A stretch of 64,000 nucleotides of DNA from NCBI GenBank assembly GCA_041389885.1, contig JAWKRB010000010.1, positions 124,001 to 188,000 on the forward strand, written 5' to 3'. Source of the stretch: JAWKRB01 sp041389885. Its GTDB lineage: Bacteria; Myxococcota_A; Polyangia; Polyangiales; Ga0077539. The position numbers were made by a program, and so were the translations under genes. Position 1 is the first letter of the stretch; every line of letters begins with the position of its first letter. Positions 43,146 to 51,194 of this stretch are shown one piece after another. The notes beneath the pieces were generated by a model, which made no database searches, was not told the DNA's origin, and was given only the letters and a program-made list of their open reading frames with translations.

Positions 43146-44267
43146 TCATATCCCGCCCGCGCGTCGCCGCGCGCGGAGCATCGTGAGCCCGCGTCGCGCG
43201 GTCTGCGCGAGGGTGTGGAGGGGCGCCCCGGCGAGGGCGGGGTAGGCCTCGCAGGGGGTGAAGCACCCGCCGCAGGCGAGGCGCTCGGTGATGTCTTCGC
43301 GGATCTTCAGGGTCTCTGGGGCGTTCCAGATCTCGTCGAGGGTCTGGGCGCGGAGGTCTCCGACGGGGCGGTCCCAGACGTGGCAGGGGTAGACCACGCC
43401 CTCGGGGGAGATGAACGCCGCGCTGCGCAGGGCCTGGCAGGGGATGCCCGCGCGCTCCCCCCGACGGTACGCGTCGAGGTTCACCAGGAACATCAGCTCC
43501 ATCAGCTCGACCATGCTCGTCGGCGCCCCGCGGCGCTCGAGGTGCTCGTGCACCAGGGCGCCCGGCGCGGCGCGCTCCCCCGCGGCCTCGGCCAGGTGCG
43601 CGTTGGCGAAGAAATGCTGCGAGACCTGGAGCCAGTTCCAGTGCCAGCGCCGCGGGTGAAAGCCTGGGAGTTCTGCGGCGAGCGCGGCCTGGAGCGCGTC
43701 GAGGTGATCGCGGTTGCTCGGGGTCACGGTGGTCCCGAGGTACACGTCCGCGCCGGGGACCTCGCAGAGCGCGCGGTAGGTCTCCATCGCCCGGCGAAAC
43801 GATCCCTCGCGGCCGCGAATGCGGTCGTGCAGCGCCTCGGGCCCGTCGACCGACACGGTCACGATGAGCGCGAGGTCGGGGCGCCGCGCGCGCACCCGTC
43901 GGGTCACCTCCAGCGCCCTCCGCGTGAACCACCCGTTCGTCGGAAAGTGCAGCACTTTCAGACTTTTTGCGGCGTCGAGCACCGCGTCGAAGAGCTCGGC
44001 CGCGTCGGCGCGGAGAAAGATCTCGCCGCCGGTGAGGTCGAGCCAGAGCAGCTCGGGCATCTGCGCCAGCGCCGCGCGCACCTCGTCGGGGCTGAGCTCG
44101 TGCGCGGGCTCGACCTTCCACGTGTGGCACATCTCGCAGCGGAGGTTGCAGCGGCGCGTGAGGTCCATCACCAGCCGCGTCGGCGCGCGAGGGCGGCGCA
44201 CCCAGGTCTCCATGAGCCTTGCGATCAGCGCGGGGTCGAGGAGCGCGGCCATGAGGGGGCGGAGCAT
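43146..44267 (-). CDS. Radical SAM protein with C-terminal SPASM-like Cys set
   Basis: The 373-residue protein has CNLRCEMC (Cys40, 44, 47), LLWLDLTGGEIFLRAD (the GGE motif), PTNGWF, and a C-terminal region with PCQALRSAAFISPEGVVYPCHVW and CGGCFTPCEAYPAL. The latter resembles a SPASM/twitch auxiliary cluster site. Such proteins modify peptides, or act in sugar, heme or cofactor pathways. Here it heads an operon with WecB, GT2 and DegT genes. Starts at 44312 and 44411 are also possible; none has a good ribosome-binding site. Confidence 0.85.
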   Translation of the reverse strand: MLRPLMAALLDPALIARLMETWVRRPRAPTRLVMDLTRRCNLRCEMCHTWKVEPAHELSPDEVRAALAQMPELLWLDLTGGEIFLRADAAELFDAVLDAAKSLKVLHFPTNGWFTRRALEVTRRVRARRPDLALIVTVSVDGPEALHDRIRGREGSFRRAMETYRALCEVPGADVYLGTTVTPSNRDHLDALQAALAAELPGFHPRRWHWNWLQVSQHFFANAHLAEAAGERAAPGALVHEHLERRGAPTSMVELMELMFLVNLDAYRRGERAGIPCQALRSAAFISPEGVVYPCHVWDRPVGDLRAQTLDEIWNAPETLKIREDITERLACGGCFTPCEAYPALAGAPLHTLAQTARRGLTMLRARRRAGGI

Positions 44268-44310
44268 CGCACGTCGCTCGCGCCGTTGACACCGCGTCTC
44301 TGCGTCTCGC

Positions 44311-45237
44311 ATGGTCCGCGGGGTGAGCGCCGAGGCCACGCGAGTACGAAGGAGGCGCCTCGCGTGGTGGGGCGCCTGGGCCGCGGTGATCGTGCTCGTG
44401 CTCGAGGTCACCGCGCGGCGCTACATCGCCGCGCCCTTCCCCTGCCTCATGCCCTCGTCCGACCCCGAGGCGGTCTTCGCGCTGCGCCCCGGGACCTACG
44501 TCTCCGACGGCTACCTCGAACACGTCGAAGAGACCCGCTACGTCATCGCCGCCGACGGCTGCCAGCACTCGGGCACCGCCCCGTCGCTGCTCACCCTCGG
44601 GAGCTCGCACGGCTTCGGCCTCGCGGTGCCGCAGCGAGACGCGTTCCCCGACCTGCTCCGCCGCGAGCTCGCGGCCCGGGGCCACGCGCTGCACGGAACG
44701 CGCAATTGCAGCGTGCCCGGCCAGCACTTTCTGCAGCAGGCGCGGGTGGCCGAGCGGGCGATGGCGAGCGAGACGCACCCGGTGGCGGTGATCCTCGTGG
44801 CGCCCCACCACCTGCAGCGGGCGCAGGACTGGTCGCGCCTCGCGCCGCGCAGCGCGACGGTGCGTTGGATCACCACGGTCTCGCGGGTGGCGCGGCTGAT
44901 CTACCTGCTGCGCCTCCACAAGGATTTCGAGAGGCGCGGGGAGCGCTACGAGCCTCCTGAGCGCCTCGCCGCGGGCCTCGACCGCCTCGTCGCCGCCGCG
45001 CGATCGCGGGGGACGCGACTCGCGCTGGTCACGCTGGGCGAGCCCGATCACCGGGACTTCGACCTCGTGCGCGAGGCCCGCGCGAGGGGCATCACGGTGA
45101 TCCGTCTGGGATGGCTCCCCCGCGACCCGAGCTTCACCGTCGACGAGGAGCACTGGAGCCGACGGGGTCACCGCGTCGTGGCGACGCGCATCGCGCCGGG
45201 GCTCGACGCGCTGCTCCGCGAATCGCCCGCGCGGTAG
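44311..45237 (+). CDS. Membrane-anchored SGNH/GDSL-like hydrolase
   Basis: The 308-residue protein has one N-terminal transmembrane helix (AWWGAWAAVIVLVLEVTA). An extracytoplasmic SGNH-type domain follows. The Ser block is LLTLGSSHGFGLAVPQRDAFPDLLRREL, the Asn block lies near GTRNCSVPGQH, and the catalytic Asp-His is in TVDEEHWSRRGHRVVA (DxxH). Such proteins often deacetylate or acetylate glycans. It is divergent from the radical SAM operon. Its last 70 bp overlap tail-to-tail with the GT-C-like gene. Confidence 0.8.
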   Translation: MVRGVSAEATRVRRRRLAWWGAWAAVIVLVLEVTARRYIAAPFPCLMPSSDPEAVFALRPGTYVSDGYLEHVEETRYVIAADGCQHSGTAPSLLTLGSSHGFGLAVPQRDAFPDLLRRELAARGHALHGTRNCSVPGQHFLQQARVAERAMASETHPVAVILVAPHHLQRAQDWSRLAPRSATVRWITTVSRVARLIYLLRLHKDFERRGERYEPPERLAAGLDRLVAAARSRGTRLALVTLGEPDHRDFDLVREARARGITVIRLGWLPRDPSFTVDEEHWSRRGHRVVATRIAPGLDALLRESPAR

Positions 45238-46991
45238 AGCCGCATCAGCAGGATCCCGTCGGTGCCCGCGGGGGTGCGCGCGTGAAACTCGTCGACGACC
45301 CGCGCGCCGCCCGCGCGGAGCACCGACCGCATGCGCGAGAAGCTCATGCTGCGGTCGGCGACAGGGAGGCTCGGGTCGGGGGCGAGCATCACCACCCGCA
45401 GCGGACGGTCCCCTCCCCACGCGAGGAGCGCCCGCGCCCTCGACGCGAGGCAGGCGCCGTCGCGGCGCGCGCATCCCTGCCAGAGGGGCTCGGCGTAGGC
45501 CATCTCCGAGCCGCCGGTGCTGAGCGACTCGAAGACCCCGGCGAGAAAGAGGTCCATGCTCACCAGGCGACCCTCGGGGAGCGGGTGCGCCCGGAGGTAC
45601 GCGCCCATCGCCCGCTCGCTCGCGAGGTTGAAGGGCGCGGGGGAGCGACGCGACGCGGCGCGGAGCTGCTCGACGTTCACCGCGAAGGGGACGCACAGCG
45701 CCGCGCACACCGCCAGGCGCGCGCCCTCGCCCAGCCCGCGGCCCGCGAGGGCCTGCGAGAGCCGGTGGAGCATCAGCCCGTAGGCGAGGCCGAAGGCGCC
45801 GTGCAGCGGGGCCATGTTGCGCGGGTACCACGCGTAGATCAGCGCGCCCGAGACCCAGAAGCCCGTGATCGTCAGCGAGAGCACGGCGTGCAGCGCGCTG
45901 CCCTCGCGGCGCCACAAGATCCGCAGACCTCCGAGCACCGTCCACGCCATCGCCGCCGCCGCGAGGACCAGCGCGGGGTGGTTGAAGCCCGCCGCGCCGT
46001 TGAACTGCGCGAGGTAGTCGGCGAGGTTCGACCACCACCGCAGCACGTCGTCGATCGTGCGCACGATCACCCAGGGCCGCGCGAGGTTGGTGCGCAGCAC
46101 GGGCATCAGCGTGGTCGAGCGGTCGCCCCGCGCGCCGCCGACGTCGAGGGCGTACCGCAGCAGCACCGGCGAGAGCGCGATCGCCATGCACCACAGCGCG
46201 ATCGCGACGTTGGCGGCCCCGACCCGGGGTCGCGGCGCGCGCAGCCGCCACGCCGTGACCGCGAGGGCGACGAGCACGATCGCGTACCGGAGGTTCACCG
46301 CGACGGCCAGCCCGCAGAGCAGCCCGATGGCCCAGAGGGTCTGCGCGCGCAGCGGGCCGCGGCGGAGGTCGCGCGCGTAGAGCGCGGCCGCGAGGCAGAA
46401 GAGCGTCGAGGGCGCCGTCTCGTAGTGGAGAAAGATCGCGTGCACCACCACGAACGCGGGGGTGACCGCGAGGGCCAGGAGCGCCGGGAGCTCGGCCTCG
46501 TCGCCGTCGGAGTCGCGCGCGACGCGGGCGCCCAGGAGCAGCGCGAAGACGCCCACGAGGGTCGAGAGCGCGCGGCGCAGCAGGAGGTCGTCGCCGAGGG
46601 CCGCGCCGAGCACACCGAGGGGCCAGAACAAGAACGCGCCGAGGTAGCCCGAGAGCATGATGGGCCACTGGCGACCGCCGGCGCAGAGGCTCCAGCGCGG
46701 GCGGTCGGGGAGCCAGAGGGTGCGCAGCCCCGCGCCCCGGCAGCTCGGCGCCGAGAGGACCTCCGCGGAGCCCCCGCGCGCCGTGAGCATCGTGACGGCC
46801 GGGCCCGGCTGCACCATGAGCTCCTCGCCAAACGCGCTGAAGCTGCGGCCGAACCTGAGCCCGAGGGCGAGGTAGGCCGCGAGGGCGAGGGCGATGACGA
46901 CGCGGCGCGGTCCCACGAGAGTCGAGGGAGGGTAGTACAGCGGGCTCGAGGCCGCAGGATCGCGTTGACGACGGTTCGCCTGTGGGTCCAT
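45168..46991 (-). CDS. Multi-spanning GT-C-like membrane protein
   Basis: This about 607-residue protein has roughly ten hydrophobic helices (VVIALALAAYLALGLRF, LSTLVGVFALLLGARVA, ALLALAVTPAFVVVHAIFLHYE and more). A C-terminal periplasmic domain of about 170 residues follows. The layout resembles GT39/ArnT-type polyprenyl-phosphate-dependent glycosyltransferases. The expected early acidic motif is not obvious, so the enzyme call is tentative. The ATG at 46991 is used; one at 47003 shares bases with the divergent gene's start. A similar layout is seen in the gene at 48201. Confidence 0.7.
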   Translation of the reverse strand: MDPQANRRQRDPAASSPLYYPPSTLVGPRRVVIALALAAYLALGLRFGRSFSAFGEELMVQPGPAVTMLTARGGSAEVLSAPSCRGAGLRTLWLPDRPRWSLCAGGRQWPIMLSGYLGAFLFWPLGVLGAALGDDLLLRRALSTLVGVFALLLGARVARDSDGDEAELPALLALAVTPAFVVVHAIFLHYETAPSTLFCLAAALYARDLRRGPLRAQTLWAIGLLCGLAVAVNLRYAIVLVALAVTAWRLRAPRPRVGAANVAIALWCMAIALSPVLLRYALDVGGARGDRSTTLMPVLRTNLARPWVIVRTIDDVLRWWSNLADYLAQFNGAAGFNHPALVLAAAAMAWTVLGGLRILWRREGSALHAVLSLTITGFWVSGALIYAWYPRNMAPLHGAFGLAYGLMLHRLSQALAGRGLGEGARLAVCAALCVPFAVNVEQLRAASRRSPAPFNLASERAMGAYLRAHPLPEGRLVSMDLFLAGVFESLSTGGSEMAYAEPLWQGCARRDGACLASRARALLAWGGDRPLRVVMLAPDPSLPVADRSMSFSRMRSVLRAGGARVVDEFHARTPAGTDGILLMRLYRAGDSRSSASSPGAMRVATTR

Positions 46992-47001
46992 CGTCGCACC
47001 C

Positions 47002-48204
47002 ATGTCTCTGGCGAGGGGCCACGCAAGCGCCTCACTCTCTCGAATCGCTTGCATCGCAGCCCTGTTCGCCGCGTCGTGCGACCGACGACCGAGGCCGCCG
47101 ACGCCCGCGCGCGCCGTGAGCCGCGACCTCCGGGTCGACGCGGGCTTCGGGCTCAACCGCCGCAACGGCCCGGCGCCCATGCCCCCGGCCAACCCGGATC
47201 CCTACGCCTCGACGCCGACGCCTCCGCCGGGCGCGCTGGGCGGCCCCCTCACGACCCTCGACGCGGCGGGGCGTGCGCGCTTCGAGCGCGGGCGCGTGGC
47301 CTTCACCACCGCGTTTCGAGAGGACTTCGGCCTGGGCCCGTACTTCGAAGAGCGGAGCTGCGCGGCGTGCCATTTTCACCCCGTCGTCGGGGGCACGGCG
47401 CCGTCGCGTCTGCTCTGGATCTCGCCCGGTCCTCCGCCGGCGTTCGAGACCGAGCACCACCCCGCGCACGCGCTTCCGGGCTGGCCCCCTCGCCCGCCCC
47501 CCGAGGGCGCGAGCTACTCGCGGCCGCGTCCGCTCTTCGGGCTCGGGCTGATCGAGCGCGTGCCCGACGAGGTCGTGATCGCGGGCTGCGACCCCGACGA
47601 CCGCGACGGCGACGGCGTGCGCGGCCGACCTTCGATGCACGAGGGTCGCCTGCACCGCTTCGGCGCCAAGGCCCACCAGCGCACCGTGCGCGACTTCGCG
47701 CAGAACGCGCTCTTTGACGACATCAACATCACCTCGGGCCACGACCGCTTCTTCGGAGAGGACCGCGACTCGCACCCCGACCCCGAGGTCTCAGACCGCT
47801 ACATCGACGAGCTCGCAGACTTCGTGCGCGGCCTCGCGCCGCCCCCGCGCGACGGCGAGCACCCCGCGGGGGAGGCCGTGTTTCAGCGCGTGGGCTGCGC
47901 CGCGTGCCACCGACGAGACCTCGGCCCCGAGGCCCCAGGCTCGTACACCGACCTGTGCCTGCACGACATGGGCGCCGACCTCGACAACCACATTCGCGAC
48001 AAGGCCGCGCGCGGACCCGACTTTCGCACCCCGCCGCTCTGGGGGCTGAGGCACCAGCGCACGCTGCTGCACAACGGCCAGGCGCGCACGCCCACCGAGG
48101 CGATCCTGGCCCACGGCGGCGAGGCCGCGCCCTCGCGCAGCCGCTTCAACGCCCTCTCCCCCGAAGACCGCGCGGCGCTCCTCGCGTTTCTGCAGACCCT
48201 GTGA
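47002..48204 (+). CDS. Diheme oxidoreductase-like lipoprotein (DUF1111)
   Basis: The 400-residue protein has a lipoprotein signal (IACIAALFAASC) and two c-type haem motifs, CAACH at residues 120-124 and 299-303. The pattern around them matches DUF1111 "thiol oxidoreductase-like" diheme proteins: GPYFEERSCAACHFHP, GLGLIERVPDE, RFGAKAHQRTV, GCAACHRRDLG and PPLWGLRHQRTLLHNGQARTPTEAILAHGGEA. It is periplasmic or surface-bound and needs the cytochrome c maturation pathway. The stop overlaps the next GTG (GTGA). Confidence 0.88.
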   Translation: MSLARGHASASLSRIACIAALFAASCDRRPRPPTPARAVSRDLRVDAGFGLNRRNGPAPMPPANPDPYASTPTPPPGALGGPLTTLDAAGRARFERGRVAFTTAFREDFGLGPYFEERSCAACHFHPVVGGTAPSRLLWISPGPPPAFETEHHPAHALPGWPPRPPPEGASYSRPRPLFGLGLIERVPDEVVIAGCDPDDRDGDGVRGRPSMHEGRLHRFGAKAHQRTVRDFAQNALFDDINITSGHDRFFGEDRDSHPDPEVSDRYIDELADFVRGLAPPPRDGEHPAGEAVFQRVGCAACHRRDLGPEAPGSYTDLCLHDMGADLDNHIRDKAARGPDFRTPPLWGLRHQRTLLHNGQARTPTEAILAHGGEAAPSRSRFNALSPEDRAALLAFLQTL

Positions 48205-49865
48205 CCGAACGCGCGCGATCGACGCTGCCGGCCCTGCGACCCGAGGCCCTTCTCGCCCTGGCCTTCTTCGCCGTGACCGCCCTCGTGGGGCTCTCGGGGA
48301 GGCTCGCCGACGACGAGGGCTACCTCACCTTCATCGGCGCCTCGGTGGTCGCGCGAGAGCCCCTGGCGGGCTTGTTCTTTCAGAAGATCCACCCCTCCAC
48401 CAGCGCGCTCTTCGCGCCCTTCGCGGCGGTGGGCTGGCGGGTGTTTCTCACGGCCCACGCGGCGGCGGCGGCCCTCGCGGTGTACTTCCTGGGCGGCGTC
48501 GCGCGGCGCCTCGGGCGCGGCCCGGCGTGGCTCCCGCCGCTGCTCCTCGCGTGCTCGCCGCTGTACCTCCTGAGCGCGGCCACGGGGCAATCGAACAGCA
48601 CCGCGGTGCTCTTCTTCGTAGGCGCCCTCGCGCTCCTCGACGGCTCCCCTCGCGCGCGGGTCGTCGCGGGCGCCCTCGCCGCCGCGGGGCTGTGGTCGCG
48701 CTACGAGCAGGCCCCGTACCTCCTCGCGCTGGTGCTCTTCGACGTCGTTCACCGCCGACGGGCGCAGGCGCTCGCGGGCTTCGCGGCGGCGGCGGGGGTC
48801 TACGTCGTCGCGGGCGCGCTCTACCACGGCAGCGCGCTGTGGCTGGTCACCCGCCCCCCGGTGCTGTTGCAGGAGACGGCGCCGACGACCATGTCGAGCC
48901 TCGCCCTCGACGGCCCTGGCGTCGCGTCGCTGCTCTCGGGGTTCTTTCTGCTCACGCCCCTCGCGCTCGCGCCGCTGCTGCTGCGCCCCTCAACCATGCA
49001 CGTCGCGCTGCGCTGGCTGGCGGTGACGCTCGCCCTCGCGCTCTCGGCGCAGCTCGCGCTCCCGCAGCTCGGGCGGCTGTTCAACTACGACTACACGGCG
49101 CGGTACTTTCTCTGCCACCTCCCCGTGATCGCGCTCCTCGTGGGGGAGGCCGTCGCCGACGAGCGCCCCGCCGCGCGCCGCGCGATCGCGCTCGGGGTCG
49201 TGGGCGTCGCGCTGGCCTTCACGCTCCCTCGCGGCCCCTACGGCGCGGCGGGCGCGGCGCTCTTCGCCGCGCCCTGGCTGACCCTGCTGCTCCCGCGGCG
49301 CGCGGTGGCCGCGGCGGCGTGCGCGCTCGCGGGGGTGCTCGCCGCGCCCTCGCTGTCGCGTCGCCACACGTCGGCGAGGCCCATCGCGGGGCTCAGCGCC
49401 GCGGTCGACGCGCTGGAGCGCGCGCCCCGCGACGCGGCGGTCTACACGAACCTGCACCAGCTCCAGGCGGCCCTCGACGCCCGCGGGAGCGCGCGGCGCG
49501 TGCGCTTTCTCGTGGGCTACGACATGCTCTTCGAGCTGGGCGAGGAGCTCGGCGGGCGCCACTCGGCGCAGTCGGCGGCGGTGTTTCGCGCGCTGCGTCC
49601 CGTGCTCTACGGCGACGCGCTGTGGCCGTGTGAGTTTCCGCACCGCCCGCCCGTGGGGAGCTACCTCGTGCTCGCGCGCAGCGAGCGCGCCTCGGAGGTC
49701 TACAGCTTGAGGCCCTGGATCCTCGCGTCGGAGCGGGTCACCGTCGCGTCGCCGGTGCAGGTGTGGAGGGTGCGGCGCGAGGTCACCGTGCCTCGCAGAC
49801 CGTTGCCAGGCTGGATGCCCGAGTCGTCCTTCGCGCTCCCCTGCGCCTCGGAGTCGTCGCGATGA
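48201..49865 (+). CDS. Second multi-spanning GT-C-like membrane protein
   Basis: This 554-residue protein has about ten hydrophobic helices and a C-terminal soluble domain of about 150 residues. Early acidic residues in GRLADDEGYLTFIG sit in the first loop, as expected for the catalytic Asp/Glu of GT-C enzymes that use polyprenyl-linked sugars. That favours a glycosyltransferase, but no family can be named. GTG start and stop both overlap neighbours by 4 nt, linking it to the diheme protein and the amidinotransferase. Confidence 0.72.
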   Translation: MTERARSTLPALRPEALLALAFFAVTALVGLSGRLADDEGYLTFIGASVVAREPLAGLFFQKIHPSTSALFAPFAAVGWRVFLTAHAAAAALAVYFLGGVARRLGRGPAWLPPLLLACSPLYLLSAATGQSNSTAVLFFVGALALLDGSPRARVVAGALAAAGLWSRYEQAPYLLALVLFDVVHRRRAQALAGFAAAAGVYVVAGALYHGSALWLVTRPPVLLQETAPTTMSSLALDGPGVASLLSGFFLLTPLALAPLLLRPSTMHVALRWLAVTLALALSAQLALPQLGRLFNYDYTARYFLCHLPVIALLVGEAVADERPAARRAIALGVVGVALAFTLPRGPYGAAGAALFAAPWLTLLLPRRAVAAAACALAGVLAAPSLSRRHTSARPIAGLSAAVDALERAPRDAAVYTNLHQLQAALDARGSARRVRFLVGYDMLFELGEELGGRHSAQSAAVFRALRPVLYGDALWPCEFPHRPPVGSYLVLARSERASEVYSLRPWILASERVTVASPVQVWRVRREVTVPRRPLPGWMPESSFALPCASESSR

Positions 49866-50944
49866 CCGCCTGCCCCGTCTCCTCGCACAACGAGTGGGAC
49901 CCGCTGGAGGAGGTCATCGTCGGCCGCCTGGAGCACGCCGCGGTGCCGCCGTGGCACCTGGTCGAGCGCGCGCGCGGGCTCACCGGCGTCGCGGCGCTGG
50001 CGCTCCGAGCCCTCGCGGGGCGGCGCTACCCCTGGGTGCTCCGCGCGAACGCCCAGCGGGAGCTCGAGGGCTTCGTGCGGCTGCTGGAGCGCGAGGGGGT
50101 CACCGTGCGCCGCCCCGACGTGATGGACCACACCCGCACCGCGCGCACGCCCTTCTGGTCGTCGAGCGGCTTCTGCACCGCGAGCCCCCGCGACCTGCTG
50201 CTGGTGGTGGGCGACGAGGTCATCGAGGCGCCCTCCCCCTGGCGCGCGCGCTACTTCGAGGGCTACGCCTACCGAAGCCTCCTCAAGGACTACTTCGCCC
50301 GCGGCGCCCGCTGGTCCGCCGCGCCCAAGCCGCAGCTCAGCGACGCGCTCTACGACCCACGTTACCGCCCGCCCCGCGCGGGCGAGGCGCCGCGCAGCGT
50401 GATCAACGAGTGGGAGCCGGTCTTCGACGCCGCCGACTTCGCCCGCTGCGGCCGGGACCTCTTCGTGACCCTGGGCAACGCGACCAACCGCGCCGGCGTC
50501 GAGTGGCTGCGTCGGCACCTCGGCGAGGGCTACGCGGTGCACGAGATCCCCTCGCGGTGCCCGACGCCGATGCACATCGACACGACCTTCATCCCGCTGC
50601 GCCCCGGCTTCGCGATGATCAACCCCGAGTTCGTCGACCGCGCGCGGCTCCCCGAGGCGCTCCGCGGCTGGGAGCTCGTCGACGGACCTCCCCCCGACCC
50701 CATCCCAGGGCTCTCGGGCGCGTACCTCTCCCTCGTGAGCGCGTGGATTCACCTCAACGTGCTCTCCCTCGACCCCCGCCGCGTCGTGGTCGAACGCTCG
50801 CAGGTCACGTTGCACAACGCGTTGCGGCGCTGGGGCTTTGATCCCATCCCCTGCGACTTCATGCACTACCGGGTCTTCGGCGGCGGCTTTCACTGCGCCA
50901 CCGTCGACGTGCGCCGGAGGGGCGAGCTCGCGCGCTACGCGTGA
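49862..50944 (+). CDS. Arginine:glycine-type amidinotransferase
   Basis: The 360-residue protein matches animal AGAT/StrB-type enzymes over its whole length. It starts with SSHNEWDPLEEVIVGRLE. The Asp block is EWEPVFDAADFARCGRDLFV and the catalytic His is in PTPMHIDTTFIPLRPGFAM. The nucleophile Cys345 is in GGGFHCATVDVRRRGELARY, almost as in glycine amidinotransferase. It would move an amidino group from arginine to an amine, giving a guanidino compound and ornithine. The acceptor is unknown: glycine (creatine pathway), an aminocyclitol, or a toxin precursor. ATG overlaps the preceding stop. Confidence 0.9.
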   Translation: MTACPVSSHNEWDPLEEVIVGRLEHAAVPPWHLVERARGLTGVAALALRALAGRRYPWVLRANAQRELEGFVRLLEREGVTVRRPDVMDHTRTARTPFWSSSGFCTASPRDLLLVVGDEVIEAPSPWRARYFEGYAYRSLLKDYFARGARWSAAPKPQLSDALYDPRYRPPRAGEAPRSVINEWEPVFDAADFARCGRDLFVTLGNATNRAGVEWLRRHLGEGYAVHEIPSRCPTPMHIDTTFIPLRPGFAMINPEFVDRARLPEALRGWELVDGPPPDPIPGLSGAYLSLVSAWIHLNVLSLDPRRVVVERSQVTLHNALRRWGFDPIPCDFMHYRVFGGGFHCATVDVRRRGELARYA

Positions 50945-51194
50945 TCGCGCGATGTGTCGTAGGGCAGACGTCGCGCGTCGGTGAAGTGGGCCGAGATCGC
51001 GGGGGGTGCGGTTCCATCGGAGGGTCGGCGTTCACTCGTGATGGGAAGCACGCCCGTGCGACGGTCGCGGCAACTCCAGAGCATCACGAAGAATGGCTCT
51101 TTCGCGAATGCAGGGAAGCGACTTGCGCCCCGGCTTCACCTCAACGTGCTCTCGCTCGACTGTCGCGACACGGCCTTCACGCTCCCTCTCACGG
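50945..51194. other. Non-coding gap with degenerate coding-like fragments
   Basis: No supported gene is seen in these 250 bp. Bases 51135-51153 repeat 19 bases of the amidinotransferase gene (50748-50766). Bases 51166-51186 match 21 bases of the MalG gene. These may be remnants or coincidence. No clear terminator is visible. Confidence 0.5.
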
